Assembly: GCA_965222335.1 (NCBI GenBank)
Contig: OZ244944.1
Span: 2,914,001-2,978,000, forward strand
Origin: G965222335 sp965222335
GTDB lineage: Bacteria; Pseudomonadota; Gammaproteobacteria; Pseudomonadales; Halieaceae
Direction of reading: 5' to 3'
Length of the DNA: 64,000 bases
Shown: positions 34,049 through 42,364 of the stretch, one piece after another
Position numbering within the stretch: position 1 is the stretch's first letter
Layout: the number at the start of each line of letters is the position of its first letter
The notes under the pieces: generated by a model
The model's database searches: none
Told to the model about the DNA's origin: nothing
Seen by the model: the letters and a program-made list of their open reading frames with translations, nothing else
Program-made: the position numbers and the translations under genes

Positions 34049-34524
34049 ACACTGCACCCGCCACGGACCCGCTGCCGCAGCTGGACGATATTGATCACCG
34101 CATCATCGCCCTGCTGCGGGAGGACGGGCGCCTGCCCTACCGGGCGATTGCCCGTGAGCTGGACCTGACCGAGGCCACGGTGCGCTCGCGGGTGCGGCGC
34201 CTGGAGGACTCCAACACCATGCGGGTGGTGGCGGTTACCGATATCGAGGCCGCCGGATTTCACCTGCTGCTGGCAGTGGGCGTGCAGGTCGAAAATCGCA
34301 GTCCCGAGGCCGTGGCTCGCGACCTGGCCGCGATTCCGGAGGTGTTTTCCGTGAACGTGGTGGTGGGTACTCATGACATCGAGGCCCTGGTCGTGGCCGA
34401 GGACCAGGAGGCGCTGCATGCGCTGCTGTCCGAGCGTCTGGCGCGGGTCGAGGGGGTGCGGCGGCTCACGCCGTCGCTGGCGGTGGACGTGCTCAAGAAC
34501 CAGCCCGACTGGGTGCCCCTGTGA
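34045..34524 (+). CDS. Lrp/AsnC-family transcription regulator, first of a coupled pair
   Basis: 159 residues from a TTG start overlapping the fadD3 stop. The N-terminal helix-turn-helix (DDIDHRIIALLREDGRLPYRAIARELDLTEATVRSR) has the Lrp/AsnC signature, and the C-terminal half is the alpha-beta RAM ligand-binding domain (VNVVVGTHDIEALVVAEDQEAL). Lrp-type proteins form dimers and octamers and bind amino acids or other small effectors. Its place inside the steroid operon, translationally coupled to a second AsnC protein, makes it a local regulator (inference). The ligand may be a CoA-pathway intermediate. Confidence 0.92.
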   Translation: MNTAPATDPLPQLDDIDHRIIALLREDGRLPYRAIARELDLTEATVRSRVRRLEDSNTMRVVAVTDIEAAGFHLLLAVGVQVENRSPEAVARDLAAIPEVFSVNVVVGTHDIEALVVAEDQEALHALLSERLARVEGVRRLTPSLAVDVLKNQPDWVPL

Positions 34525-34988
34525 GCCGGCGGCACCTGGACGCGGTGGACCGCGACATCGTCCAGCACCTGGCCCGGGATGCGCGGGTCAGCAACCGCCA
34601 TATCGCCGCGGAACTCGGGGTGACCGAGGGCACTGTGCGGGCGCGGATCAAGCGTATGGAAGAGGAGCGGCTGATCCGCATTACCGCGGTCACCAATATT
34701 GACCGCTTTCGCGATGCCAGCCTCGCCTATATCTGGATTGAGGTAGAGCGCACCCATCAGGTCCGCGCGGTGGCGCGGGCCCTCGCGGACATTCCGGAAC
34801 TGGGTTTTGTCGGGGAAATGCTCGGTCGCTCGGACCTGCTGGTGATTACCATGGTGCGCAACAATGAGCACCTGGCGGCTTTCATCCACAGCAACATCAG
34901 CGGCATTCCCGGGGTGCGGCGCACCCAGAGCACCCTGGGAGTTAATTTCATCAAGCACGATTACCGCATGGCGCGGATCGTACAGTAA
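34521..34988 (+). CDS. Lrp/AsnC-family transcription regulator, second of a coupled pair
   Basis: 155 residues from a GTG overlapping the previous stop (GTGA). Helix-turn-helix DAVDRDIVQHLARDARVSNRHIAAELGVTEGTVRARIKRM and a RAM domain (GEMLGRSDLLVITMVRNNEHLAAF) are both complete. It is clearly divergent from its neighbour, so not a recent duplication. Equal co-expression of two full-length family members could allow hetero-oligomers. Mycobacteria and rhodococci use the TetR protein KstR2 to control HIP genes; none is seen here. ipdA starts 20 bases later behind AGGAA. Confidence 0.92.
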   Translation: MSRRHLDAVDRDIVQHLARDARVSNRHIAAELGVTEGTVRARIKRMEEERLIRITAVTNIDRFRDASLAYIWIEVERTHQVRAVARALADIPELGFVGEMLGRSDLLVITMVRNNEHLAAFIHSNISGIPGVRRTQSTLGVNFIKHDYRMARIVQ

Positions 34989-35008
34989 GCGCAACAACAG
35001 GAATCGTT

Positions 35009-35881
35009 ATGGACAAACGCAATAGTGCCGCCGACGCGGTGGCCCGGATAGAAAACGGCATGACCGTAGGTATTGGCGGCTGGGGGCCGCGGCGCAAGCC
35101 CATGGCCCTGGTGCGCGAGATCCTGCGCTCCGACCTGAAAGACCTGACCATTGTTGCCTACGGCGGTGCCGATGTCGGCATGCTGTGCGCTTCGGGCAAG
35201 GTGAAAAAAGTGATGTTTGCCTTTGTGTCGCTGGACTTCATCCCGCTGGAGCCCTATTTCCGCCAGGCGCGACAGGAGGGTGCGATCGAGGTCAGCGAGG
35301 TCGACGAGGGCATGATGCTGCTGGGACTGCGCGCCGCAGCCTGGGGGCTGCCCTTTATCCCCACCGAGGTGGGCCTGGGTACCGACGTCATCACCCACAA
35401 CCCGGACATCAAGCTGATTGACAGCCCCTACGATGACAAGGAGTGGGTGGCGATGCCGGCACTGCCCCTGGACGTGGCCCTGTTGCACGTGGATCGCGCC
35501 GACGCCCGGGGCGTTTGCCAGATCGCGGGGCCCGATCACTACATGGACGACTGGTTCGCGCGAGCGGCCAAGACCACGATCGTGTCCTGCGAGGAGGTCG
35601 TGCCCAGCAGCTTCTTCCAGGAGCAGGCGCGGGCGCGCCAGGTATTCTGGGAGCGCAGCGCCACGAGTGCGGTGGTGGAAGTGCCCGGGGGCGCGCACCC
35701 GAGTTCCTGCAACCCCGAGTACGGCTTCGACGTGAAGCACTTCAAGGCCTACGCCGCCACCGCCAAAGACGGCGGTTTCGCCGCCTATACCGAACAGTAT
35801 CTGGGCTCGGACGAGGCGGATTACCAGTCCCGCGTGGGCGGACTGGACGCCATTCGCGCCCTGCCACTGCCCACCTATTAA
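35009..35881 (+). CDS. ipdA: IpdA, alpha subunit of the steroid C-ring-cleaving CoA-transferase-like hydrolase
   Basis: 290 residues of the class I CoA-transferase alpha fold (GMTVGIGGWGPRRKPMALVREIL at the start, then TIVAYGGADVGML). Size and order with ipdB match actinobacterial IpdAB and the Comamonas Scd counterpart. IpdAB is known to open the last carbocycle of COCHEA-CoA by hydrolysis rather than transfer CoA. The acidic segment EVSEVDEGMMLLGLRAAAWGLPF holds conserved Glu/Asp near where the catalytic Glu of IpdA is expected, but residue assignment needs an alignment. ipdB follows after 19 bases. Confidence 0.87.
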   Translation: MDKRNSAADAVARIENGMTVGIGGWGPRRKPMALVREILRSDLKDLTIVAYGGADVGMLCASGKVKKVMFAFVSLDFIPLEPYFRQARQEGAIEVSEVDEGMMLLGLRAAAWGLPFIPTEVGLGTDVITHNPDIKLIDSPYDDKEWVAMPALPLDVALLHVDRADARGVCQIAGPDHYMDDWFARAAKTTIVSCEEVVPSSFFQEQARARQVFWERSATSAVVEVPGGAHPSSCNPEYGFDVKHFKAYAATAKDGGFAAYTEQYLGSDEADYQSRVGGLDAIRALPLPTY

Positions 35882-35900
35882 CCGGCCGAGGAATCGAGTA

Positions 35901-36713
35901 ATGACTGCAGCGACTGACTACACCCTGGCCGAACTCTGCATCGTGGCGGCGGCAGAAGCCTTCCGCGACGACGGCGAGAAACTGGCCACCGGGATCGGCG
36001 TGATCCCGCGCCTGGCGGCAAGCCTGGCGATGAAGACCTTCAACCCGGACCTGATGATGACGGACTCCGAGTCCTTCCTCCTCAGCGAGCCCAACCCCAT
36101 CGGCCCCCGGGACCCTGACTTCCAGCAGGCGAACGAGTGCTGGATGGGTTTTTCACGGATTTTCGACAACGTCTGGAGCGGTCAGCGCCACGCGATGCTG
36201 GGCCCCACCCAGATCGACCGCTTCGGCCAGTCCAATACCTCTGCCCTGGGTGGCACCTACCAGAAGCCCAAGGTGATGATGCTGGGTGCCCGGGGGTTTC
36301 CGGGTAATTCAATCTGCCACCGCAACAGCTTCTTTGTGCCCTCCCACAATACCCGGGTGTTTCTGGAGGGGGAGTGCGATTACGTCTCCTCCATTGGCTA
36401 CAACCCCGCGCGGTTGCCCCGCGGTCACCGCCTTGAGGATGTCGACATTCACCGTGTGGTGACCGACCTCTGCGTGATGGACTTCGGCGGGCCGGAGCAC
36501 CAGATGCGGATTCTCTCCCTGCACCCGGGGGTGAGCGTCGAGCAGGTGCAGGAAAATACCGCCTTTGAGCTGTGCGTGCCGGCGGATATCCCGGTAACCC
36601 CGGCGCCGACGGAAGAGCAGCTGCAGATCATCGCGGCGCTGGACCCGCACGGGCAGCGCGCACAACAGATCAAGGATAACCCGCCGGGGCAGCGCCAGGC
36701 GGGAGCGAGCTGA
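35901..36713 (+). CDS. ipdB: IpdB, beta subunit of the steroid C-ring-cleaving hydrolase
   Basis: 270 residues, CoA-transferase beta fold. The usual transferase active-site Glu motif (SENG-type) is absent; the equivalent stretch reads DSESFLLSEPNPIGPR, consistent with a hydrolase that does not make a glutamyl-CoA intermediate. The segments RFGQSNTSALGG and RGFPGNSICHR fit IpdB. The C-terminal ~35 residues are polar. It acts with IpdA in the cytoplasm on the CoA ester left after D-ring opening. ipdC starts four bases after the stop. Confidence 0.87.
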   Translation: MTAATDYTLAELCIVAAAEAFRDDGEKLATGIGVIPRLAASLAMKTFNPDLMMTDSESFLLSEPNPIGPRDPDFQQANECWMGFSRIFDNVWSGQRHAMLGPTQIDRFGQSNTSALGGTYQKPKVMMLGARGFPGNSICHRNSFFVPSHNTRVFLEGECDYVSSIGYNPARLPRGHRLEDVDIHRVVTDLCVMDFGGPEHQMRILSLHPGVSVEQVQENTAFELCVPADIPVTPAPTEEQLQIIAALDPHGQRAQQIKDNPPGQRQAGAS

Positions 36714-36717
36714 GTCT

Positions 36718-37809
36718 ATGAGCCTGGATACACGCCTCACACAGCTGCTGGGCTGCGATTATCCCATCGTGCAGACGGCCATGGGCTGGGTTTCGGACCC
36801 GCGCCTGGTGGCCGGCAGCGGCAACGCCGGCGCCTTTGGCTTTCTCGCCGGCGCTACCATTCCCCCGGAGGAGATGGAGCGCGACATCCTGCGGGTCAAG
36901 GAGCTCACCGACAGGCCTTTCGGCGTCAACTTCCATATGTACCAGCCCAATGCGGCGGAGATTGTCGACCTGGTGATCAAGCACGGGGTGCGGGCGGTCA
37001 GCTACTCGCGCTCGCCGGGCCCCGAGTTTATCCGCAAGCTCAAGGACGCCGGGGTGGTGTGCATGCCCACGGTGGGCCTGCCCAAGCACGCGATCAAGGC
37101 GGTGGAACTGGGCGCGGATGCAGTGACCGTGCAGGGCGGCGAGGGTGGCGGCCATACGGGCGCGATTCCCACCACCCTGCTGATTCCGCAGGTGATTGAC
37201 GCCGTGGGCGACAATGTGCCGGTCGTGGCTGCCGGTGGCTTCAAGGACGGACGTGGCCTGGTAGCGGCCCTGGCCTGGGGCGCCGACGGTATCGCCATGG
37301 GCACGCGTTTCCTGCTCACCCGGGAAAGCCCGGTGCCGGACGCCACCCTGCAGCGCTACCTGGCCTGCGATGACCCGGCCCAGATCATCCGCTCCACGGC
37401 GATGGACGGTCTGCCCCAGCGCATGATCATGAACGAGCTGCTGGGGGAAATGGAAAAGGCGGGCAGCCTGAAGAAGCTGCTGATTGCAGTGCGCAACGGG
37501 CTGGCCTTTCGCAAGCACACCGGGGCCAGTTTCACCAGTCTGCTGAAATCAGCGATTGCGATGCGCGGGGCCGGTGACCTGACATCCGCGCAGGCGATCA
37601 TGTCCGCCAATGCGCCGATGATCATCCAGAAGGCGATGGTCGATGGCGAGCCGAATCACGGCGTCCTGCCCAGTGGCCAGGTAGCCGGCGTTATCGACGA
37701 GTTACTGACCTGCGAGGCACTGGTCAGTGCCATCGTTGCCGAGGCCGAGGCGCGCCTGCAGGCGCTGGCCCGGTATACAACGCGGCCGGATGAATCCGGC
37801 CCTACGTGA
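36718..37809 (+). CDS. ipdC: IpdC, flavin-dependent oxidoreductase (nitronate-monooxygenase-like)
   Basis: 363 residues of the FMN-binding NMO/2-nitropropane dioxygenase fold. FMN-contacting segments are QTAMGWVSDP, VQGGEGGGHTG, AAGGFKDGRG and WGADGIAMGTRFL. In steroid degradation IpdC introduces a double bond in the HIP-CoA skeleton before D-ring opening. The last eight codons (RPDESGPT) and the stop lie inside a REP-like repeat (37784-37806), so the natural C-terminus was probably replaced by repeat insertion. The tail is outside the barrel and may be tolerated. Confidence 0.87.
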   Translation: MSLDTRLTQLLGCDYPIVQTAMGWVSDPRLVAGSGNAGAFGFLAGATIPPEEMERDILRVKELTDRPFGVNFHMYQPNAAEIVDLVIKHGVRAVSYSRSPGPEFIRKLKDAGVVCMPTVGLPKHAIKAVELGADAVTVQGGEGGGHTGAIPTTLLIPQVIDAVGDNVPVVAAGGFKDGRGLVAALAWGADGIAMGTRFLLTRESPVPDATLQRYLACDDPAQIIRSTAMDGLPQRMIMNELLGEMEKAGSLKKLLIAVRNGLAFRKHTGASFTSLLKSAIAMRGAGDLTSAQAIMSANAPMIIQKAMVDGEPNHGVLPSGQVAGVIDELLTCEALVSAIVAEAEARLQALARYTTRPDESGPT

Positions 37810-37861
37810 TGGCACTGGCCGGCCCCCAAGACTCAATGTGTAGGACCGAATTCATTCGGCC
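37784..37861. repeat. REP-like pair (inverted) between ipdC and echA20
   Basis: Two copies of a 23-bp unit of the form TGTAGGNCCGAATTCATTC-GGCC face each other: an inverted copy at 37784-37806 (GGCCGGATGAATCC...CCTACG) and a direct copy at 37839-37861. The same unit recurs at 45654-45785. Each unit is itself nearly palindromic. Paired opposite copies are typical of REP doublets. Confidence 0.8.
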
Positions 37862-37900
37862 AGACCGGCGCCAAAGCCGCGCAGGCTAAAGGAGACAACC

Positions 37901-38653
37901 ATGACAGCTGTATTCAACACCACCATTAGCGACGGGATCGCAGAGATGGTGCTGGACCACCCCCCTGTCAACGCTTTCGACAGCGAGGGCTGGTTTGCCA
38001 TCGCCCGCGAAATCGATGCCCTGGGGGAGAACGATGCGGTACGGGTGATCCTGATCGCCGCCGAGGGCAAGGGCTTTTGCGCCGGGGTGGACATCAAGGA
38101 ACTGGCGGCGGAGCCGAATCGCATCGTCGATGTGAACCGCGGCAACTATGAGACCTTCCGCGCGATCCACCGCAATCCCAGGCCGGTGATCATCGCCCTG
38201 CACGGCTTCGTGCTCGGCGGCGGCATCGGCATGGCCGGGGCCGCGGATATTCTGGTGGCCTCGGAGTGCGCCCGCTTCGGGGTGCCGGAGATCGACCGCG
38301 GTGCCATGGGCGGCGGTGCCCACCTGCAGCGGATGTTCCCGGTGCAGAAAGTGCGGCATATGTATTTTACCGGTGATTTTATTGACGCCGCGGAGGCCTA
38401 CCGCCTGGGTGCGGTGGAGCAGGTGGTACCGCGGGAACAGCTGCGCGATGCCGCCCGGGCGATCGCCGTGCGCATCGCCGAGAAGTCCCCGGCGATGGTC
38501 AAGCTCGCCAAGGAGGCGCTCAATGGCATCGAGGATGGCAACCTGGAAGACAAGTATCGCTGGGAGCAGGGTTTTACCCTGGAAGCCTACACCATGGGGG
38601 ACTCCCAGGAGTCCCGGGATGCGTTCGTGCAGAAGCGCGACGCCAAGTTTTAG
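37901..38653 (+). CDS. echA20: EchA20-like crotonase, D-ring-opening CoA-ester hydrolase
   Basis: 250 residues of the crotonase fold: oxyanion segments GKGFCAGVDIKEL (~48-60) and HGFVLGGGIGMAGAADILVAS (~98-118). Normal enoyl-CoA hydratases have two Glu in the second half; here the region reads FGVPEIDRGAMGGGAHLQR, so the active-site layout differs from classic hydratases. In the HIP pathway EchA20 hydrolyses the D ring of the bicyclic CoA ester. Size and cluster position match. AAAGGAGACA lies before the ATG. The gene stands between REP repeats and the acyl-CoA dehydrogenase pair. Confidence 0.85.
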   Translation: MTAVFNTTISDGIAEMVLDHPPVNAFDSEGWFAIAREIDALGENDAVRVILIAAEGKGFCAGVDIKELAAEPNRIVDVNRGNYETFRAIHRNPRPVIIALHGFVLGGGIGMAGAADILVASECARFGVPEIDRGAMGGGAHLQRMFPVQKVRHMYFTGDFIDAAEAYRLGAVEQVVPREQLRDAARAIAVRIAEKSPAMVKLAKEALNGIEDGNLEDKYRWEQGFTLEAYTMGDSQESRDAFVQKRDAKF

Positions 38654-38704
38654 GGCGAGTAAAAGCATGAGTACATTACCATTGTTCAGAGGTGCCCTAC
38701 GCAT

Positions 38705-39868
38705 ATGAACCTGAGTTTTACCGCAGAGCAGCAGGCCTTCCGCGCCGAGATTCGTGCCTGGCTGGCAGAGCACCTGCCGTCCCAGCCACTGCAGAGTTTC
38801 GACACCGAGGAGGGCTTTCGCCAGCATCGTGAATGGGAGGCCACCCTCAACGCCGGCCGCTGGGGCATGGTGACCTGGCCGGAGGAACTCGGCGGGCGCG
38901 GATGTGACCTGATCGAGTGGTTGATCTTTGAGGAAGAGTACTACCGCGCCGGGGCGCCCCTGCGGGTGAACCAGAACGGCATCTTCCTGCTCGGCCCGAC
39001 CCTGATGGAGTACGGTAGCGATGAGCAGAAGGCCCGCTTTCTGCCGCGCATGGCCCAGGGCGAGGATATCTGGGCCCAGGGCTGGTCGGAGCCGAATGCC
39101 GGCTCGGACATGGCGGCGATACGCTCCTCTGCCCGGCGCGAGGGTGACAAGTACGTGATCAACGGCCAGAAAACCTGGTCCACCCGGGCAGTATGGGCGG
39201 ACTGGCTGTTTGGCATGTTCCGCACCGACCCCGAGTCCGAACGCCACCGCGGCCTGACTTTCATCCTGGTACCCCTGGACAGCCCCGGTATCACCGTGCG
39301 ACCGATTCCACAGCTGGACGGCCTGCCGGGCTTCGCCGAGATCTTCTTCGACAACGTGGAAGTGGACGTGAGTAATCGGCTCGGCGATGAGGGCGCCGGC
39401 TGGGGTGTGGCCATGGCGACTGCCGGTTTTGAACGCGGCCTTATGCTGCGCTCCCCGGCGCGATTCCAGGAGACCGCGCGGCGCCTGGTGGAGCTGTACC
39501 GCGCCAACCGGGAGAGCGCCGACCGCGACCCGGCGATTCGCGACGCGGTGCTGCGCGCCTGGATGGACGCCGAGAGCTACTGCCTCAGCACCTACCAGAC
39601 CGCCTGCCGGCTCAGCCAGGGCGGCAAGATCGGCGCCGAGTCATCCACCAACAAGATCTTCTGGTCCGAGCTGGATCAGAACATGCACGCCACCGCGATG
39701 AGCATTCTCGGTGCGCGCGCTGAACTGCTGCCCCATGCGCCGGATGCGGAAGGCGTCGGCAGGTGGCTGGATGGCTGGCTGTTCTCGCAGTCGGGGCCGA
39801 TTTATGCGGGGACCAATGAAATCCAACGCAATATCATCGCCGAACGCATGCTAGGCATGCCTCGTTAG
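38705..39868 (+). CDS. ipdE1: IpdE1-like acyl-CoA dehydrogenase
   Basis: 387 residues with a complete acyl-CoA dehydrogenase architecture: FAD/substrate segments WSEPNAGSDMAAIRS, NGQKTWSTRAVWAD and the C-terminal NEIQRNIIAERML. The sequence strongly recalls mycobacterial FadE30/IpdE1 (for instance the EEEYYRAGAP and WAQ-WSEP segments). The Glu of the common YEGT motif is Ala here (IYAGTNEIQ), as in steroid alpha-beta dehydrogenases where the base lies elsewhere. It probably works as an alpha2beta2 complex with the product of the gene at 40026. The ATG overlaps the stop of a possible 13-codon leader frame (38667-38708). Confidence 0.87.
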   Translation: MNLSFTAEQQAFRAEIRAWLAEHLPSQPLQSFDTEEGFRQHREWEATLNAGRWGMVTWPEELGGRGCDLIEWLIFEEEYYRAGAPLRVNQNGIFLLGPTLMEYGSDEQKARFLPRMAQGEDIWAQGWSEPNAGSDMAAIRSSARREGDKYVINGQKTWSTRAVWADWLFGMFRTDPESERHRGLTFILVPLDSPGITVRPIPQLDGLPGFAEIFFDNVEVDVSNRLGDEGAGWGVAMATAGFERGLMLRSPARFQETARRLVELYRANRESADRDPAIRDAVLRAWMDAESYCLSTYQTACRLSQGGKIGAESSTNKIFWSELDQNMHATAMSILGARAELLPHAPDAEGVGRWLDGWLFSQSGPIYAGTNEIQRNIIAERMLGMPR

Positions 39869-39876
39869 GAGGGGAA

Positions 39877-39988
39877 ATGCGCTATTCACCGCAGCTTTTC
39901 GTCAGTGCCCTGCTCGGTCGGTTACGTATCGTTCAATACGCGCCCTCCCTGTGCTGCGCGCTTCCTCGATCTGCAGCGAATAGCGCAT
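39877..39988. repeat. 112-bp element with 18-bp imperfect terminal inverted repeats
   Basis: ATGCGCTATTC at 39877 is matched by GAATAGCGCAT ending at 39988 (11 perfect pairs, 18 with three mismatches). A smaller internal inverted repeat CGTAT-CGTTCA-ATACG sits near the centre. The element fills almost all of the gap between ipdE1 and the next dehydrogenase and carries no reading frame. Origin unknown; a small non-autonomous mobile element is possible. Confidence 0.7.
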
Positions 39989-40025
39989 TCCTGCAGTTGG
40001 GCAGAAATATTAGAGAATTTTGAGT

Positions 40026-41081
40026 ATGGATTTTACGTTTAGTGAAGATCAGATTTTGTTTCGGGATTCGGTGCGGGATTTTCTGCGCAACGAGGTGACA
40101 CCGGAGCGGATTCGCGCCACCTGGGAGAGTGAGACGGGGCGGGACGGCGCGCTCTGGCAGCAGCTTGCCGAGCTGGGTCTGACGGGGATGACCGTGCCCG
40201 AGAGCCAGGGCGGGCTGGGGATGAATGAGCTGGATTTTGTCCTGCTGGCGGAAGAGTGCGGTTATGTTGCGCTGCCGGAACCGCTGGTGAACACCGCGCT
40301 GGTGGCGGTGCCTCTGCTGATACGCCTGGATCACGCGGATTGTGATGCCTGGCTGGCGAAGATCGCGAGCGGCGAGGCCCGGGTGGTCGCCGGTTGCGCC
40401 GCCAACGGCCTGGCCGAGGATGCGGAGGGCGCCGACCTGCTGCTCTGGGCCGAGCCGGAAGCGTTTTATATGTTGACCCCGGAGCAGGTGACCCTGCGCC
40501 ACAACCCGTCTGTCGACCCCTCCCGGCGCCTGTATGCGGTGCAGGTCCATGAAGGTGTCGCGCCGGTGGTGACGGGACCGGACGCGGCGCCCCTGTACCG
40601 CGGGCTGCTGGATCGCGGCGCCCTCGGCGCTGCCGCCCAGGCCCTGGGCCTGGCCCAGCGGATGGTCGACCTGTCGGTGGCATACACTGCCGAACGCAAG
40701 CAGTTCGGCAAGCCCATCGGATCGTTCCAGGCAGTGAAGCACCATCTCGCCAACGTGGCGGTACGGCTGGAATATGCGCGGGCCCCGGTGCATCGCGCCG
40801 CTTTTGCCCTTGCGGATGACCTGCCCGGCGCCAGTGAGGCGGTGTCTCACGCCAAGCTGGCTGCCTGCGAGGCGGCGAATCTGGCGGCAAAGAACAGCAT
40901 CCAGGTGCACGGCGCGATGGGCTATACCTGGGAAGTGGACTTACACATCTTTATGAAGAAAGCCTGGGCCCTCGCGGGGAGCTACGGCGACAGTGGCCTG
41001 CACAAGCAGCGCCTGAATGATCACATTTTTGCCGAAGGTGCGCAGCTGGGCGCCGGCAGCACATTTTCCCACAGCTTATAA
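40026..41081 (+). CDS. ipdE2: Acyl-CoA dehydrogenase, probable IpdE2 partner subunit
   Basis: 351 residues from the ATG at 40026; a TTG two codons upstream is an alternative. It has the N-terminal helical and middle beta domains, and the C-terminal segment KQFGKPIGSFQAVKHHLANVAV, but it ends soon after VHGAMGYTWEVDLHIFMKKAW and lacks the usual YEGT/IQR end. That shape is typical of the second subunit of heteromeric steroid acyl-CoA dehydrogenases. In mycobacteria IpdE1-IpdE2 dehydrogenate a HIP-derived CoA ester. The 157-base gap to ipdE1 is caused by the inverted-repeat element. Confidence 0.78.
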   Translation: MDFTFSEDQILFRDSVRDFLRNEVTPERIRATWESETGRDGALWQQLAELGLTGMTVPESQGGLGMNELDFVLLAEECGYVALPEPLVNTALVAVPLLIRLDHADCDAWLAKIASGEARVVAGCAANGLAEDAEGADLLLWAEPEAFYMLTPEQVTLRHNPSVDPSRRLYAVQVHEGVAPVVTGPDAAPLYRGLLDRGALGAAAQALGLAQRMVDLSVAYTAERKQFGKPIGSFQAVKHHLANVAVRLEYARAPVHRAAFALADDLPGASEAVSHAKLAACEAANLAAKNSIQVHGAMGYTWEVDLHIFMKKAWALAGSYGDSGLHKQRLNDHIFAEGAQLGAGSTFSHSL

Positions 41082-41094
41082 GAGGACCATCATC

Positions 41095-42243
41095 ATGGCA
41101 GATGCCTATATCGTAGATGCAGTACGTACCCCCACCGGCCGGCGCAAGGGCGGCCTCGCCGACGTGCACGGCGCCGATCTCGGCGCCCACGTGCTGCGGG
41201 CCCTGGTGGAGCGCAACGACATACCGGACAACGAATACGAGGACGTGATCTTCGGATGTCTGGACACCATCGGTCCCCTGGCGGGCGATATCGCCCGTAC
41301 CTGCTGGCTGGCCGCGGGACTCTCCGACGAGGTACCCGGCACTACCGTGGATCGGCAGTGTGGATCCTCCCAGCAGGCGGTGCACTTCGCTGCCCAGGCG
41401 ATCATGGCGGGCGTCAACGACGTGGTGGTCGCCGGCGGCGTCCAGACCATGACCCAGATCCCGATCGCTTCCGCGATGGTTGCGGCCCAGCCGCTGGGCT
41501 TCAGCGACCCCTTCTCCGGCAGCCAGGGCTGGGTGGCGAGATACGGTGACGTTGCCGTCTCCCAGTTCAAGTCGGCCCAGATGATCGCCGACAAGTGGGG
41601 CTTCAGTCGCGAGCAGATGGAGGCCTTTGCCCTCGAGTCCCACCGGCGTGCCCTGCAGGCCATCGAGGAAGGCCGCTTTGACCGCGAAGTGGTGCCCATG
41701 AACGGCGTCGATATGGACGAAACCGCGCGCCATACCTCGATGGAGAAAATGGCAGAGCTGCAACCCCTGGCCGAGGGCGGCACCATCACCGCGGCAGTCT
41801 CCAGCCAGACCTGCGACGGCGCATCGGCGATGCTGCTGGTCTCCGAGGCGGCCCTCAAGCGCTACAACCTGACTCCACGCGCCCGCATCCAGCACATGAG
41901 CGTGCGCGCCGAGGACCCGATCTGGATGCTGACCGCGCCGATTCCCGCCACCGCCTATGCCCTGAAGAAGTCCGGCATGAAGCTGGAGGACATGGACCTG
42001 GTGGAAGTGAACGAGGCCTTCGCCTCGGTGCCGATGGCCTGGATGCACGAGACCGGTTTCCCCCACGAGAAGATGAACGTCAACGGCGGCGCCATTGCCC
42101 TGGGACACCCGCTGGGTGCCACCGGCACCAAACTGATGACCACGCTCCTACACGAGTTGGAACGTACCGGCGGTCGCTACGGCCTGCAGACCATGTGCGA
42201 AGGCGGCGGCCAGGCCAATGTCACCATCATTGAGCGGCTGTGA
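41095..42243 (+). CDS. fadA6: FadA6-like thiolase
   Basis: 382 residues from the ATG at 41095 behind AGAGGA; a longer frame from 41017 lies inside the previous gene. Thiolase signature: nucleophile Cys89 (TVDRQCGSSQQAVHFAAQAIMAG), NEAFASVP, GHPLGATGTKL and the second Cys in CEGGGQA. The GSSQQ and QTMTQIPI segments fit the FadA6 type of the HIP pathway, which is thought to cleave a keto-acyl-CoA formed late in the pathway. Followed by a REP-like hairpin cluster and then the SDR gene. Confidence 0.85.
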   Translation: MADAYIVDAVRTPTGRRKGGLADVHGADLGAHVLRALVERNDIPDNEYEDVIFGCLDTIGPLAGDIARTCWLAAGLSDEVPGTTVDRQCGSSQQAVHFAAQAIMAGVNDVVVAGGVQTMTQIPIASAMVAAQPLGFSDPFSGSQGWVARYGDVAVSQFKSAQMIADKWGFSREQMEAFALESHRRALQAIEEGRFDREVVPMNGVDMDETARHTSMEKMAELQPLAEGGTITAAVSSQTCDGASAMLLVSEAALKRYNLTPRARIQHMSVRAEDPIWMLTAPIPATAYALKKSGMKLEDMDLVEVNEAFASVPMAWMHETGFPHEKMNVNGGAIALGHPLGATGTKLMTTLLHELERTGGRYGLQTMCEGGGQANVTIIERL

Positions 42244-42254
42244 GCCGTTCGGGC

Positions 42255-42336
42255 AAAAAAGGGGTCAGATCCCTTTTTTTGCTTTTCTGATGAATGGGAT
42301 CTGACCCCTTTAGAAAAGGGATCTGACCCCTTTTTT
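42255..42336. repeat. REP-like element, three GGGGTCAGATCCC units flanked by A/T runs
   Basis: The core GGGGTCAGATCCC occurs once forward (42261-42273) and twice reversed (42296-42308 and 42318-42330), each bordered by A or T runs. Forward and first reverse unit give a perfect 16-bp inverted repeat around a 20-nt loop. The core is related to the GGGGACGGATACC palindrome at 18912, suggesting two members of one RAYT/REP superfamily. The hairpin-T layout may also end the upstream transcript. Confidence 0.85.
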
Positions 42337-42364
42337 GATGAACCAGCGAGGTAGGTAGGAGAGC

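Noticed and set aside
35009..36713. IpdA/IpdB as an ordinary 3-oxoacid CoA-transferase
   Set aside because: The transferase glutamate motif (SENG type) is missing in the beta subunit, and the neighbours are HIP-pathway genes.
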